NCBI RefSeq assembly: GCF_014218295.1 | Contig: NZ_AP023287.1 | Location: forward strand, 3,658,001-3,722,000 | Length of the DNA stretch: 64,000 nt | Direction: 5' to 3' | Source: Mycolicibacterium litorale | Lineage (GTDB): Bacteria; Actinomycetota; Actinomycetes; Mycobacteriales; Mycobacteriaceae | Shown: piece after piece, positions 21,113-30,599 of the stretch | How positions within the stretch are numbered: position 1 is the first letter of the stretch | Layout of the letters: every line of letters starts with the position of its first letter | Translations under genes and position numbers: made by a program | Notes under the pieces: generated by a model | What the model was told of the DNA's origin: nothing | The model's database searches: none | What the model saw: only the letters and a program-made list of their open reading frames with translations

Positions 21113-21727
21113 ATGGCGTCGACGTCCATCGCGAACACCCGCCGCAGCCAGGCGAAGTCGGACCGACGCGGCCAGCTGATCGCCGCGGCGGAACGGCTCG
21201 TCGCCGAGAAGGGCTATCTGGCGGTCCGGCTGGAGGACATCGGCGCCGCGGTCGGGGTGAGCGGGCCGGCGATCTACCGGCACTTCCCCAACAAGGAGGC
21301 GCTGCTGGTCGAACTGCTGGTGGGCATCAGCACCCGGTTGCTCGCCGGGGCGCGTGAGGTGCTGGACCGGTCCGCCGACGCGGCGGCCGCCCTCGACGGG
21401 CTGATCGACTTCCACCTCGACTTCGCACTCGGCGAGTCGGATCTCATCCGCATCCAGGACCGTGACCTCGGCCACCTGCCCGACCCCGCCAAACGGCAGG
21501 TGCGCCGCGCGCAGCGGCAGTACGTCGAGATCTGGGTCGAGGTGTTGCGCGAGGTGCATTCCGGTCTCGACGAGGCGCACGCCCGGTTGATGGCCCACGC
21601 GGCGTTCGGTCTCCTCAACTCGACCCCGCACAGCGTCAAGCCCGGCACCAACAAAACGGCCGAGGCCGGCTCGCGCACTGTCCTGCGGGAGATGACAGTG
21701 GCGGCGCTGGCCTCGGCCGCTCGTTGA
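21113..21727 (+). CDS. bkaR: TetR-family repressor of branched-chain keto acid genes, BkaR type
   Basis: A 204-residue regulator with an N-terminal TetR helix-turn-helix (LIAAAERLVAEKGYLAVRLE, then VGVSGPAIYRHFPNKEALL at about residues 50-68) and a C-terminal TetR_C ligand domain. It is divergent from accD1, the arrangement of Rv2506 (BkaR), a known repressor of the M. tuberculosis leucine/branched-chain locus. The two palindromes in the shared 79-bp gap are its likely sites. The ligand is presumably a pathway acyl-CoA, which is not established here. Confidence 0.88.
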   Translation: MASTSIANTRRSQAKSDRRGQLIAAAERLVAEKGYLAVRLEDIGAAVGVSGPAIYRHFPNKEALLVELLVGISTRLLAGAREVLDRSADAAAALDGLIDFHLDFALGESDLIRIQDRDLGHLPDPAKRQVRRAQRQYVEIWVEVLREVHSGLDEAHARLMAHAAFGLLNSTPHSVKPGTNKTAEAGSRTVLREMTVAALASAAR

Positions 21728-21739
21728 CGCGGTTAGGCG

Positions 21740-21892
21740 TCAATACCAGACTTTTCGCCCGCCGACGGCCCGTCCGGTGCTGCCGAGCACCCAGAAGACC
21801 GCGCCGATGACGATGAGCGCGATACCGATGTACATCAGCGGCGCCCAGAGGAAGTATCCGAGGATCGCAAGGATCACTCCGAGAATAATCAT
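21740..21892 (-). CDS. Small membrane protein, DUF6131-like
   Basis: A 50-residue protein: a short N-terminal helix (MIILGVILAILGYFLWA), a second helix ending VIGAVFWVLG, and a conserved-looking basic tail GRAVGGRKVWY. This pattern is common in mycobacteria as a small hypothetical membrane protein. Its ATG overlaps the stop of the next gene upstream (ATGA), so the two are translated together. Two membrane helices are predicted by eye. Function unknown. It converges on bkaR, only 12 bp from its stop. Confidence 0.75.
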   Translation of the reverse strand: MIILGVILAILGYFLWAPLMYIGIALIVIGAVFWVLGSTGRAVGGRKVWY

Positions 21893-22152
21893 GCTGGCAC
21901 TCCAATCTCGAGATCAACGTCCCGGTCGACCATTTCGCTCACGCCACCGGCACTGGGCTCGGGGACGTTCACATTGCAGTCGACCTTCGGGTTGACACCC
22001 ATGTAGTTGAGCGGACCCGCGACGACGGTCAAAGCGACCCGAGCTGCCGTGGCACAGTTGGCATCTCCGGTCTTGAAATAATCGCGCTGAAAGGCGGCCA
22101 CGACGCCGATCAGCAACCAGACGAGCACGATGACGCCGATGATTCCTCTCAT
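21889..22152 (-). CDS. Small hypothetical membrane protein
   Basis: An 87-residue protein with one N-terminal hydrophobic helix (GIIGVIVLVWLLIGVVAAF) followed by a polar domain with two cysteines (DANCATAARV and KVDCNVNV) that could form a disulfide outside the membrane. A GGAGG ribosome-binding site precedes the ATG at 22152. It is coupled with the DUF6131-like gene. I do not recognise a function; co-translation suggests that the two small proteins act together in the envelope. Confidence 0.75.
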   Translation of the reverse strand: MRGIIGVIVLVWLLIGVVAAFQRDYFKTGDANCATAARVALTVVAGPLNYMGVNPKVDCNVNVPEPSAGGVSEMVDRDVDLEIGVPA

Positions 22153-22244
22153 GCCGTGCCTCCATCCTGTTCGCGCCGCACTGACGCGCAGAACCGTTTA
22201 CCCTGCGGGCAATTTCTCCAAACCCGCAGTGGGCGATGGCAACG

Positions 22245-24137
22245 TCAGTGCACGACGGTCGGCGCGAAGGCCTTGAGCAGCCACGCCGTCATCGCATTGA
22301 CCAGCGCGGCGCGGTTCTCCCGCTTGACGATCTCGTGACCGTCGTCGTCGAACACCAGCAGTTCGACGGTGCGGTCCAGCGCGCGCAAGGCGTCGAACAT
22401 CTGCTGCGACTCGCTCGGCGGCACGTTGGTGTCGTTGCCTCCGTGCACGAGCAGCAGCGGTGCGGTCAGCGCCGACACCCGCAACAGAGGGGACAGCCGT
22501 TCGAGGAGGTCGCGGTCCCCGATCGGATGTCCGTACTTCGGGTAGGCGGCCGCGGCGATCCACGGTTCCGTGGTGCGGTACCAGGTGTTCAGATCGCTCA
22601 TCCCGCAGATGCTGATGCCCGCGGCGAACAGCTCCGGATGGAACGTCAACGCCGCCTGGGTGAGGTATCCGCCGTAGGACCAGCCGCAGCAGGCGATGCG
22701 GTCGGCGGGTACGGCTTCGCGGTCGATCAGGTACTGCACGCAGTCGGCGACGTCGTCGATCGCGGCGAACCGCAGGTCCTTGTCGTCGGCGTGCATGAAC
22801 GCGCGGCCGAATCCGCCGGAGCCCCGCACATTCGGCGTGAACACGGTGATCCCGGCGGCCAGCAGCGCCGGGTAGTACTCGTTGTATCCCGGCCGCGACT
22901 GGCCCTCGGGACCGCCGTGCAGGAAGATCATCGCGCCGACCGGCTCGACCGGCGCGGGCGGCCGGTACAGCCAGCCGGTCAGCTCCATACCGTCGCGGGC
23001 GGTGACCACCTCGAGGGTGGGATCCGCCGTCAGCGGGCCCTCACTGGGCTCGCGGTCGACCCGCTGCCATTCGCGCGACCGCGGGTCGACCAGCTCGACG
23101 GTCGGGGGCAGCGACGGGCTCTCCACCGTCATCGCGACCATCGAACCGCCCGCACTGATGGTCAGTTCCGTCGCGACCAGACCTGGAAGCGGAATCGGGT
23201 CCGACAGCGTGTTGTCCGCGTACTCCAGGATCTGGAGTTCACTGCAGCCGTTGACATTCCACAGCATCGCGAGCGTGGACAGGTCGTCGCTGACCACGAA
23301 CTCGTCGAGATCGAACCCCGGCTTCTCGGCGACGACGTGATAGCTGACGCCGTCCGCGGTCGCGGTGATCTCGATGAGCCGGGCGTGCGTGCCGCCGTTG
23401 TCGCTGCGGATCAGCGCCCGCACATAGCCCTCGGTGCTGTTGAGGCCGTAGTCCTTCGCCGGGTGGTAGAGCTCGAACGTCTCTCCGGTCGGGCCCGAGC
23501 GCAGCCGCCGCGGGCTGTGGTCGTCGAGGATGTATCCCATGTCCGTCGTCGAGCCCGGATCGTAGGGCAGCAGTGCCATCTCGGTGAGACCGCGCAACAG
23601 GATGAGATCCCGGTAGCCGCGCGGACCGACGCGCACCAGCGCGGCACCGGCCCACGCGTCGACGAGCCGGCCGGCGGTGCGGCGGTCCAAGACGATGGTG
23701 TCGCCGTTGGCCGGGTTGATCAGGCAGGAACTGCCGACCCCGTCCTCACCGGTGAGGATCGCCGCGACCTGCGTGCCGTCCCACCCGACGAGTTCGGCGC
23801 TGCCCTCCGGGGCCCCTTCGGGCCACGAGTCGATGCGGCGCGCATCGCGGTCGTCGGGATCGGTTGTGACGACCCAGATCTGGAAGCGGTCGCTGCCGTC
23901 GGGAGCGACCTGGCAGGCCAGCCAGTGTCCGTCGGCGGAGTGCATGACCCGGGTGACCGGGCCCTCCACCGGTAATTCGACGTCACGGGAGGAGCTGGCA
24001 CGCCAGCCGAGGAGGAACCGCTGCACCGCCCGGGGGAAGCCGCCGTCGTCGACGAGGTGGGCGAACGCCGTCGCATCCGGCGACAGCGAGGCACCGTAGT
24101 TCGCCCGCACCTGACGTCTCACGCGTTGATTCTCCAT
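22245..24137 (-). CDS. S9-family serine peptidase (prolyl-oligopeptidase-like alpha/beta hydrolase)
   Basis: About 630 residues: a beta-propeller-like N-terminal two thirds (many short beta repeats with Asp/Gly turns) and a C-terminal alpha/beta hydrolase. The nucleophile elbow is GWSYGGY, the catalytic Asp lies in VHGGNDTNVPPSES, and the His in DDDGHEIVKREN. HGGPEGQSRPGYNEY supplies the oxyanion region. No signal peptide is seen, so it is probably cytoplasmic. Start is uncertain: ATG 24137 is used, and ATG 24170 would add 11 residues; neither has a strong ribosome-binding site. Physiological substrate is unknown. Confidence 0.88.
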   Translation of the reverse strand: MENQRVRRQVRANYGASLSPDATAFAHLVDDGGFPRAVQRFLLGWRASSSRDVELPVEGPVTRVMHSADGHWLACQVAPDGSDRFQIWVVTTDPDDRDARRIDSWPEGAPEGSAELVGWDGTQVAAILTGEDGVGSSCLINPANGDTIVLDRRTAGRLVDAWAGAALVRVGPRGYRDLILLRGLTEMALLPYDPGSTTDMGYILDDHSPRRLRSGPTGETFELYHPAKDYGLNSTEGYVRALIRSDNGGTHARLIEITATADGVSYHVVAEKPGFDLDEFVVSDDLSTLAMLWNVNGCSELQILEYADNTLSDPIPLPGLVATELTISAGGSMVAMTVESPSLPPTVELVDPRSREWQRVDREPSEGPLTADPTLEVVTARDGMELTGWLYRPPAPVEPVGAMIFLHGGPEGQSRPGYNEYYPALLAAGITVFTPNVRGSGGFGRAFMHADDKDLRFAAIDDVADCVQYLIDREAVPADRIACCGWSYGGYLTQAALTFHPELFAAGISICGMSDLNTWYRTTEPWIAAAAYPKYGHPIGDRDLLERLSPLLRVSALTAPLLLVHGGNDTNVPPSESQQMFDALRALDRTVELLVFDDDGHEIVKRENRAALVNAMTAWLLKAFAPTVVH

Positions 24138-24260
24138 GGTCTGTGTCGCGGTGACCGGACGGCCACCCATCCGACGGTATCGGCGTGCGCAAGGACCGGC
24201 ACACCCAACACCACGACGGCGCGACGGGATCCGCAGGTACCCTGCGACCATGAGGTGGGT

Positions 24261-25034
24261 ATGACCGAGTCACCACGTCGTGACGGCGCCGGGCCGACCC
24301 AGCCGCTGGGGAACAGCTACCAGGGTCCGCCCGATCCGGCGTATGCCAACCAGACCCCCTACGGTCCGGCATACCAGCCTCCGGGCGCGCCGAATCCCAC
24401 CGAGCGACTGTCGCCGTACTACCAGTACGGCCAGTACGGATACGACCCGTACGCCACCGGACAGTACGGACCCGGCTATCCCCCCGGTGGTCCGCAGCAA
24501 CCGCCCCCGGAAGGCCCCAAATCGCCGATGTGGTTGTGGGTGCTCGCCGGCGCGGTGGTGTTGCTCGTCGTCGCGCTGGTGATCGCTCTGGTCATCACCA
24601 ACAGCTCGCGTCAGCAGACCGTCGTCGCCCCCGCGCCGTCGATGCCCGAACCCACGGCGACCACGACGCCGCGCCCGACGACCCCGAGCCGCACCCCGAC
24701 GCCGGTGGTCCCGCTGCCGACCACGCCGCCGTCGTCGCCGGCTCCGCCGACGTCGGCGCCGTCCGAGGGGACGGAGACGGTGACCTACGACGTCAGCGGG
24801 GAGGGCCGCGTCATCAACATCACCTACACCGACACCGGCGGGGTGCCGCAGACGGAGTTCAACGTGGCGCTGCCCTGGAGCAAGCAGGTCGAGCTGCCGT
24901 CGCCGGCGCGCAGTTCCGCGCGCATCAGCATCATCAACGTCGGCCGCGACGTGACCTGCTCGGTGACGATCAACGGCGCCCAGGTCGAGCAGAACACCGG
25001 GTCAGGGCTGACCTTCTGCGTCGGCACCCGCTGA
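24261..25034 (+). CDS. Proline-rich membrane protein with MmpS-like exported domain (Rv2507 type)
   Basis: A 257-residue protein in three parts. The first is a cytoplasmic Pro/Tyr/Gly-rich region with repeated PY and QYG steps (residues 1-90), then one transmembrane helix (WLWVLAGAVVLLVVALVIAL). An external Pro/Thr-rich linker follows, then a beta-rich domain of the MmpS type with two cysteines (VTCSVTING and LTFCVG). Position and layout match Rv2507 (273 residues). The ATG at 24261 follows a GAGGTG ribosome-binding site. Role unproven; the domain is that of envelope transport accessory proteins. Its last 33 bases overlap the end of the convergent MFS gene. Confidence 0.85.
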   Translation: MTESPRRDGAGPTQPLGNSYQGPPDPAYANQTPYGPAYQPPGAPNPTERLSPYYQYGQYGYDPYATGQYGPGYPPGGPQQPPPEGPKSPMWLWVLAGAVVLLVVALVIALVITNSSRQQTVVAPAPSMPEPTATTTPRPTTPSRTPTPVVPLPTTPPSSPAPPTSAPSEGTETVTYDVSGEGRVINITYTDTGGVPQTEFNVALPWSKQVELPSPARSSARISIINVGRDVTCSVTINGAQVEQNTGSGLTFCVGTR

Positions 25035-26363
25035 CGCCCGTGGGCGCCGATGCGGTGCCCGCACGGCCAGCATGGCCACCAGACCGGCGGCCAGGACGAC
25101 GCACAGCCCGCCCATCCCGGCGCGGTCGCTGCCGAACAGGTCGATGAACATGAAGAACAGCCACGGCGCCAGGAAGGACACCGCCCGGCCCGTCGTGGTG
25201 TACAGCCCGAATGCCACCCCCTCCTTGCCGGCCGCCGACATCCGCAGCATCAGCGTGCGCGCTGAGGACTGCGTCGGGCCGATGAACAGGCACAGCAGCA
25301 GCCCGCACACCCAGAACGCCAGCGCCCCGGACAGCGTCAGCAGGGTCAGCCCCACCACGATCATCGCGGCCAGCGACACCACGATGACCGGTTTGGACCC
25401 GACCCGGTCGTCGAGCAGACCGCCGACGACCGCGCCGATCGCGGCCACCACCGACGCGCTGACCCCGAACAGCAGAACGTCGGCCTCGGAGATGCCGTAG
25501 ACGCTCACCCCGAGCACCGCGCCGAAGGCGAACACCCCGGCCAGGCCGTCGCGGAACACCGCGCTGGCGAGCAGGTAGTAGACCACGTTGCGGTCGCGCC
25601 GCCATTCGCCGACGATCTCGGTCCACAGCTTGCGGTAGGCGGACAACACCCCGGAGGGCTGATCGGGGTCGACGGATTCCGTGGCGGGTTCACGGGCCGT
25701 GACGAGCAGCGGCAAGGCGAAGAGGACGAACCAGGCCGCGGCCATCAGCATCGCCGCGCGCACGTTCTGACCGTCGGCGGCGGGCAGGGCCAGCAGTCCG
25801 CGGGTCTCGCCGTCACCGCGGATGAAACCCAGGTACACCACCAGGAGCAGCAGAACGCTGCCGAAATAGCCCATCGCCCAGCCGATCCCGGAGATCCGTC
25901 CGGAGGTCTGCGGGGTGGAGAGCTGCCGCAGCATCGCGTTGTACGGCACGCTGGCCAGATCGCTGCAGGCCGCCGTGCACGCCAACAACACCAGACCGGG
26001 CCACAGATAGCGGTGGTCGTCGCGAATCAGGCTCATCGACGCGGTCAGCGCCACCGCGGCGCCGGTCAGCACGGTCAGCGCGACGCGGCGCCGTCGCGGC
26101 GCCTCGACCCATACGCCGGTCACCGGCGCGAGCAGCGCCACGAGCAGCCCGGCGGCCGTCATCGCGCGGCCGAGCCAGCTCGTCGCGGAGGTGTCGCCGG
26201 GCAGGTCGGAGCCGACCGCGCCGGTGAGGTAGACCGCGAACACGAACGTGACGACGATGGCGTTCAGCCCCGTCGAGCCGCAGTCCCACAGCGCCCACGC
26301 CAGGATGCGGGAGCGGCCCGCGGCCGGGGCCGAGGGTGGGCTGGCCGGCGCGGGTTGGGTCAC
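25002..26363 (-). CDS. MFS transporter, Rv2508c type (UMF1-like)
   Basis: A 453-residue protein with about twelve hydrophobic helices. The N-terminal segment ILAWALWDCGSTGLNAIVVTFVFAVYLTG resembles the UMF1/autophagy-related-22-like branch of the major facilitator superfamily. Rv2508c in the same location is 445 residues. The GTG at 26363 is chosen because a TATCGT box lies eight bases upstream on the same strand; an earlier ATG at 26390 would overlap the divergent gene's start. The substrate is unknown. Confidence 0.85.
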   Translation of the reverse strand: MTQPAPASPPSAPAAGRSRILAWALWDCGSTGLNAIVVTFVFAVYLTGAVGSDLPGDTSATSWLGRAMTAAGLLVALLAPVTGVWVEAPRRRRVALTVLTGAAVALTASMSLIRDDHRYLWPGLVLLACTAACSDLASVPYNAMLRQLSTPQTSGRISGIGWAMGYFGSVLLLLVVYLGFIRGDGETRGLLALPAADGQNVRAAMLMAAAWFVLFALPLLVTAREPATESVDPDQPSGVLSAYRKLWTEIVGEWRRDRNVVYYLLASAVFRDGLAGVFAFGAVLGVSVYGISEADVLLFGVSASVVAAIGAVVGGLLDDRVGSKPVIVVSLAAMIVVGLTLLTLSGALAFWVCGLLLCLFIGPTQSSARTLMLRMSAAGKEGVAFGLYTTTGRAVSFLAPWLFFMFIDLFGSDRAGMGGLCVVLAAGLVAMLAVRAPHRRPRASAGADAEGQP

Positions 26364-26371
26364 GCTCGCCC

Positions 26372-26381
26372 ACGATATAGT
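26372..26381. promoter_or_regulatory. Overlapping divergent -10 boxes
   Basis: The plus strand carries TATAGT at 26376-26381, seven bases before the ATG of the short-chain dehydrogenase. The minus strand carries TATCGT (26377-26372), eight bases before the MFS GTG. The two boxes share two base pairs, so the promoters should exclude each other, and both mRNAs would be leaderless. Confidence 0.55.
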
Positions 26382-26388
26382 CCGGCGC

Positions 26389-27195
26389 ATGCCAGTACCC
26401 GCACCCAGACCCGATGCCCGCGCGGTCGTCACCGGCGCCTCTCAGAACATCGGCGAAGCGCTGGCCACCGAACTGGCCGCGCGCGGTCACCATCTCATCA
26501 TCACGGCCCGCCGCGAGGACGTCCTGACCGGGCTGGCGCAACGGCTGACCGACCGCTACGGCGTCACCGTCGAGGTGCGTCCGGTCGACCTGGCCGATCC
26601 GACGGCGCGCACGGCGATGTGCGACGAGCTGGCCGCCCGGGAGATCTCGATCCTGTGCGCCAACGCGGGCACCGCCACGTTCGGGCCCGTCGCCCGGCTG
26701 GATCCGGCCGACGAGAAGGCGCAGGTGCAGCTGAACGTGCTGGGCGTTCACGACCTGGTGCTCGCCGTGCTGCCGGGCATGGTGGCCCGCCGCTCCGGCG
26801 GCATCCTGATCTCCGGATCCGCCGCGGGCAACTCCCCCATCCCGAACAACGCGACCTACGCGGCGACCAAGGCGTTCGTCAACACGTTCAGCGAGTCGCT
26901 GCGCGGCGAGCTCAAGGGCGTCGGGGTGCACGTCACGCTGCTGGCCCCCGGACCGGTCCGCGAGACGCTGCCCGACGAGCACGAGCAGTCGCTGGTGGAG
27001 AAGCTCATCCCCGACTTCCTGTGGATCTCGACCGAGTACACCGCGAAGCTCTCGCTCGACGGCCTGGAGCGCAACAAGATGCGGGTGGTGCCCGGGGTGA
27101 CCTCGAAGGCGATGTCGGTCGCCAGCGGCTACACCCCGCGCGCGATCGTGACGCCGATCGTCGGCGCGGTCTACAAGAAGCTCGGCGGCGACTAG
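26389..27195 (+). CDS. Short-chain dehydrogenase/reductase, Rv2509 type
   Basis: A 268-residue NAD(P)-dependent oxidoreductase, the same length as Rv2509. The Rossmann motif is VVTGASQNIGEALATELA (TGxxxNIG variant of TGxxxGIG), CANAGTATFG follows, and the catalytic Tyr-Lys is in ATYAATKAFVN. Rv2509 is a relative of the mycolate beta-keto reductase MabA/CmrA group and affects cell envelope and growth in M. tuberculosis, so a lipid reductase role is plausible. The gene is divergent from the MFS gene and probably leaderless. Confidence 0.92.
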   Translation: MPVPAPRPDARAVVTGASQNIGEALATELAARGHHLIITARREDVLTGLAQRLTDRYGVTVEVRPVDLADPTARTAMCDELAAREISILCANAGTATFGPVARLDPADEKAQVQLNVLGVHDLVLAVLPGMVARRSGGILISGSAAGNSPIPNNATYAATKAFVNTFSESLRGELKGVGVHVTLLAPGPVRETLPDEHEQSLVEKLIPDFLWISTEYTAKLSLDGLERNKMRVVPGVTSKAMSVASGYTPRAIVTPIVGAVYKKLGGD

Positions 27196-27291
27196 CCCTA
27201 GACGTGCGAATCGGCGCCCCGGCGCGTCACACGTCCGATCTCGGCGGCCTCGAGCGGTAGGTGTCCCGCGCGCGGACTCAGCGGAGGCGAA

Positions 27292-27297
27292 TACCCT
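27292..27297 (+). promoter_or_regulatory. -10 box of leaderless orn promoter
   Basis: TACCCT (TANNNT) ends eight bases before the orn GTG at 27306; no ribosome-binding site is present, in line with a leaderless message. Confidence 0.45.
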
Positions 27298-27305
27298 GAG
27301 ACCCT

Positions 27306-27935
27306 GTGCGTGACGAATTGGTGTGGATCGACTGCGAGATGACCGGGCTCGATCTGAGTAAGGATCTGCTCATCGAGATCGCGGTGCTGGTCACCGATGC
27401 CGACCTCAACATCCTCGGCGACGGGCTCGACGTGGTGATCCACGCGCCCGACGAGGCGCTGGACGCGATGATCCCGGTGGTGACCGACATGCACACCCGG
27501 TCGGGGCTGATCCAGGAGGTGCGCGCCTCGACCGTCGACCTGGCGACCGCCGAGGAGATGGTGCTCGACTTCATCCGCGGGCACGTCAAGCAGGCCAAGA
27601 CCGCCCCGCTCGCCGGCAACTCGATCGCCACCGACCGCGGGTTCATCGCCCGCGACATGGCCAAGCTCGACGAGTACCTGCACTACCGGATGATCGACGT
27701 CAGCTCGATCAAGGAGCTGTGCCGCCGGTGGTATCCGCGGATCTACTTCGGCCAGCCGGAGAAGGGCCTCGCCCACCGCGCCCTGGCCGACATCCACGAG
27801 TCGATCCGCGAGCTGAAGTACTACCGGCGGACCGCCTTCGTCGCCCCGCCGGGGCCCTCGACCAGCGACATCGCCGCGATCGCGGCCGAGCTCGGACCGC
27901 CAGGGAACGACGCGGCGGGAACCGATTCGGTCTGA
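27306..27935 (+). CDS. orn: Oligoribonuclease Orn
   Basis: A 209-residue DEDDh 3'-5' exoribonuclease that finishes RNA decay by cutting 2-5-nt oligomers, including pGpG from cyclic-di-GMP. All DEDDh motifs are visible: [10 protein letters not shown] at residues 7-16, [14 protein letters not shown] near 104, and [10 protein letters not shown] near 158. Length and neighbourhood match Rv2511 (215 residues). The GTG start is supported by the -10 box just upstream. It is followed by tRNA-His. Confidence 0.96.
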   Translation: MRDELVWIDCEMTGLDLSKDLLIEIAVLVTDADLNILGDGLDVVIHAPDEALDAMIPVVTDMHTRSGLIQEVRASTVDLATAEEMVLDFIRGHVKQAKTAPLAGNSIATDRGFIARDMAKLDEYLHYRMIDVSSIKELCRRWYPRIYFGQPEKGLAHRALADIHESIRELKYYRRTAFVAPPGPSTSDIAAIAAELGPPGNDAAGTDSV

Positions 27936-27950
27936 AGGCACCCGACCGGT

Positions 27951-27956
27951 TAAGAT
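27951..27956 (+). promoter_or_regulatory. -10 box of the tRNA-His promoter
   Basis: TAAGAT (TANNNT) lies 35 bp upstream of tRNA-His, in the 56-bp gap after orn, and would give a short 5' leader. Confidence 0.4.
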
Positions 27957-27991
27957 CGACGGGCTGCACGGCCCGACGGGTCAGCAGCGAT

Positions 27992-28065
27992 GGTGGCTGT
28001 AGTTCAGTTGGTAGAGCACCAGGTTGTGATCCTGGCTGTCGCGGGTTCGAGTCCCGTCAGCCACC
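27992..28065 (+). tRNA. tRNA-His, anticodon GTG
   Basis: The acceptor stem GTGGCTG pairs with CAGCCAC, with the extra 5' G (base 27992) opposite C at the discriminator, typical of tRNA-His. The anticodon stem CCAGG/CCTGG closes the loop TTGTGAT with GTG at its centre. The T arm is GCGGG-TTCGAGT-CCCGT. CCA is not encoded. Confidence 0.96.
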
Positions 28066-28071
28066 CCGAGT

Positions 28072-28115
28072 ACGACGAAGCGCCTCACCCCCGAGAGGGT
28101 GAGGCGCTTCGTCGT
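28072..28115. terminator. Strong bidirectional hairpin terminator
   Basis: Bases 28072-28090 and 28097-28115 are a perfect 19-bp inverted repeat (arm from ACGACGAAG to CCTCACCC) with a 6-nt loop CCGAGA. There is no long T run, as usual in mycobacteria. It lies between tRNA-His and the convergent ldtB, so it should end both transcripts. Confidence 0.85.
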
Positions 28116-28127
28116 TGGAGCGGAGCG

Positions 28128-29348
28128 TCAGACGCCCGCGTTACCGGCCTTCCACTGCTCCCACGGGATGTTCCAGTCCCCCAGGCCGTCGGTGCCCGGC
28201 AGAACCGATCCGACGGTGTTGACCACCTCGACGATGTCGCCGCGCTTGGTGTTGTCGTAGAACCACTTCGCGTTGGCCGGGCTCACGTTCAGGCAGCCAT
28301 GGCTGACGTTGCTGCTGCCCTGGCTGCCCACCGACCACGGTGCGGAGTGCACGTAGATGCCGCTGTAGGACATCTGGGTGGCCCAATCCACCTCGGTGCG
28401 GTAGCCGTTGGGTGAGTTGACCGGAACCCCGTACGTGGACGAATCCATCACCAGATGCGAATAGCGGTCGCCGATGATGTACGTCCCGTTGTTGGTCGGG
28501 GTGCTGTTCTTGCCCATCGAGATCGGCATGGTCTTGACGACCTCACCGTTGCGCCGCACGGTCAGCGTCTTGGTGGTGTCGTCGGCGGTCGCGACGACCT
28601 GGTCGCCGATCGTGAACGACGTCTTCACGTTGTCTTGACCGAACAGCCCGTCGCCGAGGTCCACGCCGTAGGTGTTGACCGCCACGGACACCTTCGTGCC
28701 GGGCTTCCAGTACTCCTCGGGGCGCCAGCGCACCTCGCGGTTGCTCAGCCAGTAGAAGGCCCCCTCGACCGGCGGATCGGTCTTCACCGTGATCGCGCGC
28801 TGCGCCGCCAGCCGGTTGGTGATGTTCTCGTCGAACCGGATCGCCACCGGCTGGCCGACCCCGACGACCTCACCCTCGTTGGGCAGGACGTAGGGCATCG
28901 TCAGGTTCTCCGGCGAATGCGTCTCGAACGTCATCTGCCGGCTGGTGACACCGCCGAGGCCCATCGACTTCGCGGTGAGCGTGTAGCTCTTGTTGTAGCC
29001 GAGCGGCTCGGTGGTGGCCCAAGTCAGACCGTCCGGGCTGAGCTCGCCGGAGACCGGCTCACCGTCTTCGTTGACCATCGTGACCGAGCCGAGCACACCG
29101 CCCTCGGCGCCGACGGTGACCGGGCTGTCGACCGCGACCCCCACGGCGCCGTCGGTGACCGACGATGTGAGCTTCGGCACCAGGAGGTCCCCGAACGGGG
29201 TGCCCTTGTCCGAAATCACCTGCGGGGCCTCGGGTTCGGCGTCACTCGAGCAAGAGGTGAGTCCCAGCACCACGGCGGGGACCACCAGCATGCCCGCCCA
29301 CCAGGCTCGTTGCCGACGCGGACGGGTCTCTGAACGGACCTGCCACAT
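28128..29348 (-). CDS. ldtB: L,D-transpeptidase 2 (LdtMt2 type) lipoprotein
   Basis: A 406-residue exported enzyme that makes 3-3 cross-links in peptidoglycan and resists most beta-lactams except carbapenems. The N-terminus has a basic region, a hydrophobic stretch and a lipobox (GLTSC), so it is anchored as a lipoprotein. Two Ig-like domains follow, then the YkuD catalytic domain with HSAPWS and the SHGCLN motif (Cys at about 351; C354 in LdtMt2). Rv2518c has 408 residues. The ATG at 29348 has GGAGAA just upstream; a GTG four codons earlier is less likely. Its 3' end faces the terminator shared with tRNA-His. Confidence 0.96.
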   Translation of the reverse strand: MWQVRSETRPRRQRAWWAGMLVVPAVVLGLTSCSSDAEPEAPQVISDKGTPFGDLLVPKLTSSVTDGAVGVAVDSPVTVGAEGGVLGSVTMVNEDGEPVSGELSPDGLTWATTEPLGYNKSYTLTAKSMGLGGVTSRQMTFETHSPENLTMPYVLPNEGEVVGVGQPVAIRFDENITNRLAAQRAITVKTDPPVEGAFYWLSNREVRWRPEEYWKPGTKVSVAVNTYGVDLGDGLFGQDNVKTSFTIGDQVVATADDTTKTLTVRRNGEVVKTMPISMGKNSTPTNNGTYIIGDRYSHLVMDSSTYGVPVNSPNGYRTEVDWATQMSYSGIYVHSAPWSVGSQGSSNVSHGCLNVSPANAKWFYDNTKRGDIVEVVNTVGSVLPGTDGLGDWNIPWEQWKAGNAGV

Positions 29349-29492
29349 TGTCTTCTCCACCTCACACCCAGGGTTCTACTCACACGGATTCGTAGTGACA
29401 GAGTCTACTGGCAGCTCCGACATCGGGCCCGTCGCGAGACTGCTCCGAGACCTCGGGGAGGCTGCGATTTCACGTCTCGGTCGGTGGCCTGT

Positions 29493-29498
29493 TAATGT
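29493..29498 (+). promoter_or_regulatory. -10 box of the tRNA-Lys promoter
   Basis: TAATGT (TANNNT) ends nine bases before the mature 5' end of tRNA-Lys. Confidence 0.45.
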
Positions 29499-29507
29499 TT
29501 CTCCCGC

Positions 29508-30313
<806 letters not shown>

Positions 30314-30599
30314 CCGGCCGCCTTCTCGGTGAACACCACCACACCGTCGCACGGGCCCTCGAGGCGGTGAGCCGATTCTGCGATTCGCGATTCGCTCGAA
30401 CTCGATCACCGAATGTGCTGTTTTCCCTCGTCAGCAGCATCGCGACTGCGCCAGCGGAGGTCCAGTCCGTTGCGGAAATGGCTCCGATTCCCGAGAATGC
30501 CCGCCACGAGCTGGCCTCTTGCGAATCTGGCTGGTACCGTCAGCTGTTAGCTGACGAGTTTGCGGCTTGTGACAGATCGAGGGAACGGGGTCTTAGCTG
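30314..30599. other. Intergenic stretch of lower GC
   Basis: No convincing gene on either strand. GC is visibly lower than around it, with short direct repeats of GCGATTC near 30375-30395, and the only strong structure is the inverted repeat at 30539-30555. It may be a remnant of insertion next to tRNA-Lys. Confidence 0.5.
30539..30555. promoter_or_regulatory. Perfect inverted repeat before a small ORF
   Basis: GTCAGCT-GTT-AGCTGAC has perfect 7-bp arms and a 3-bp spacer, 45 bp upstream of the small ORF at 30600. The symmetry suits a dimeric repressor site or a short hairpin; no regulator is adjacent. Confidence 0.4.

Noticed and set aside
22203..22229. Possible hairpin CTGCGGG/CCCGCAG after the S9 peptidase gene
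   Set aside because: Seven-base stem with a 13-nt loop is too weak to call a terminator.
30487..30501. GAGAATGCCC sequence resembling the catabolic-cluster operator
   Set aside because: Only the left half matches, there is no symmetry, and it is far from any related gene.
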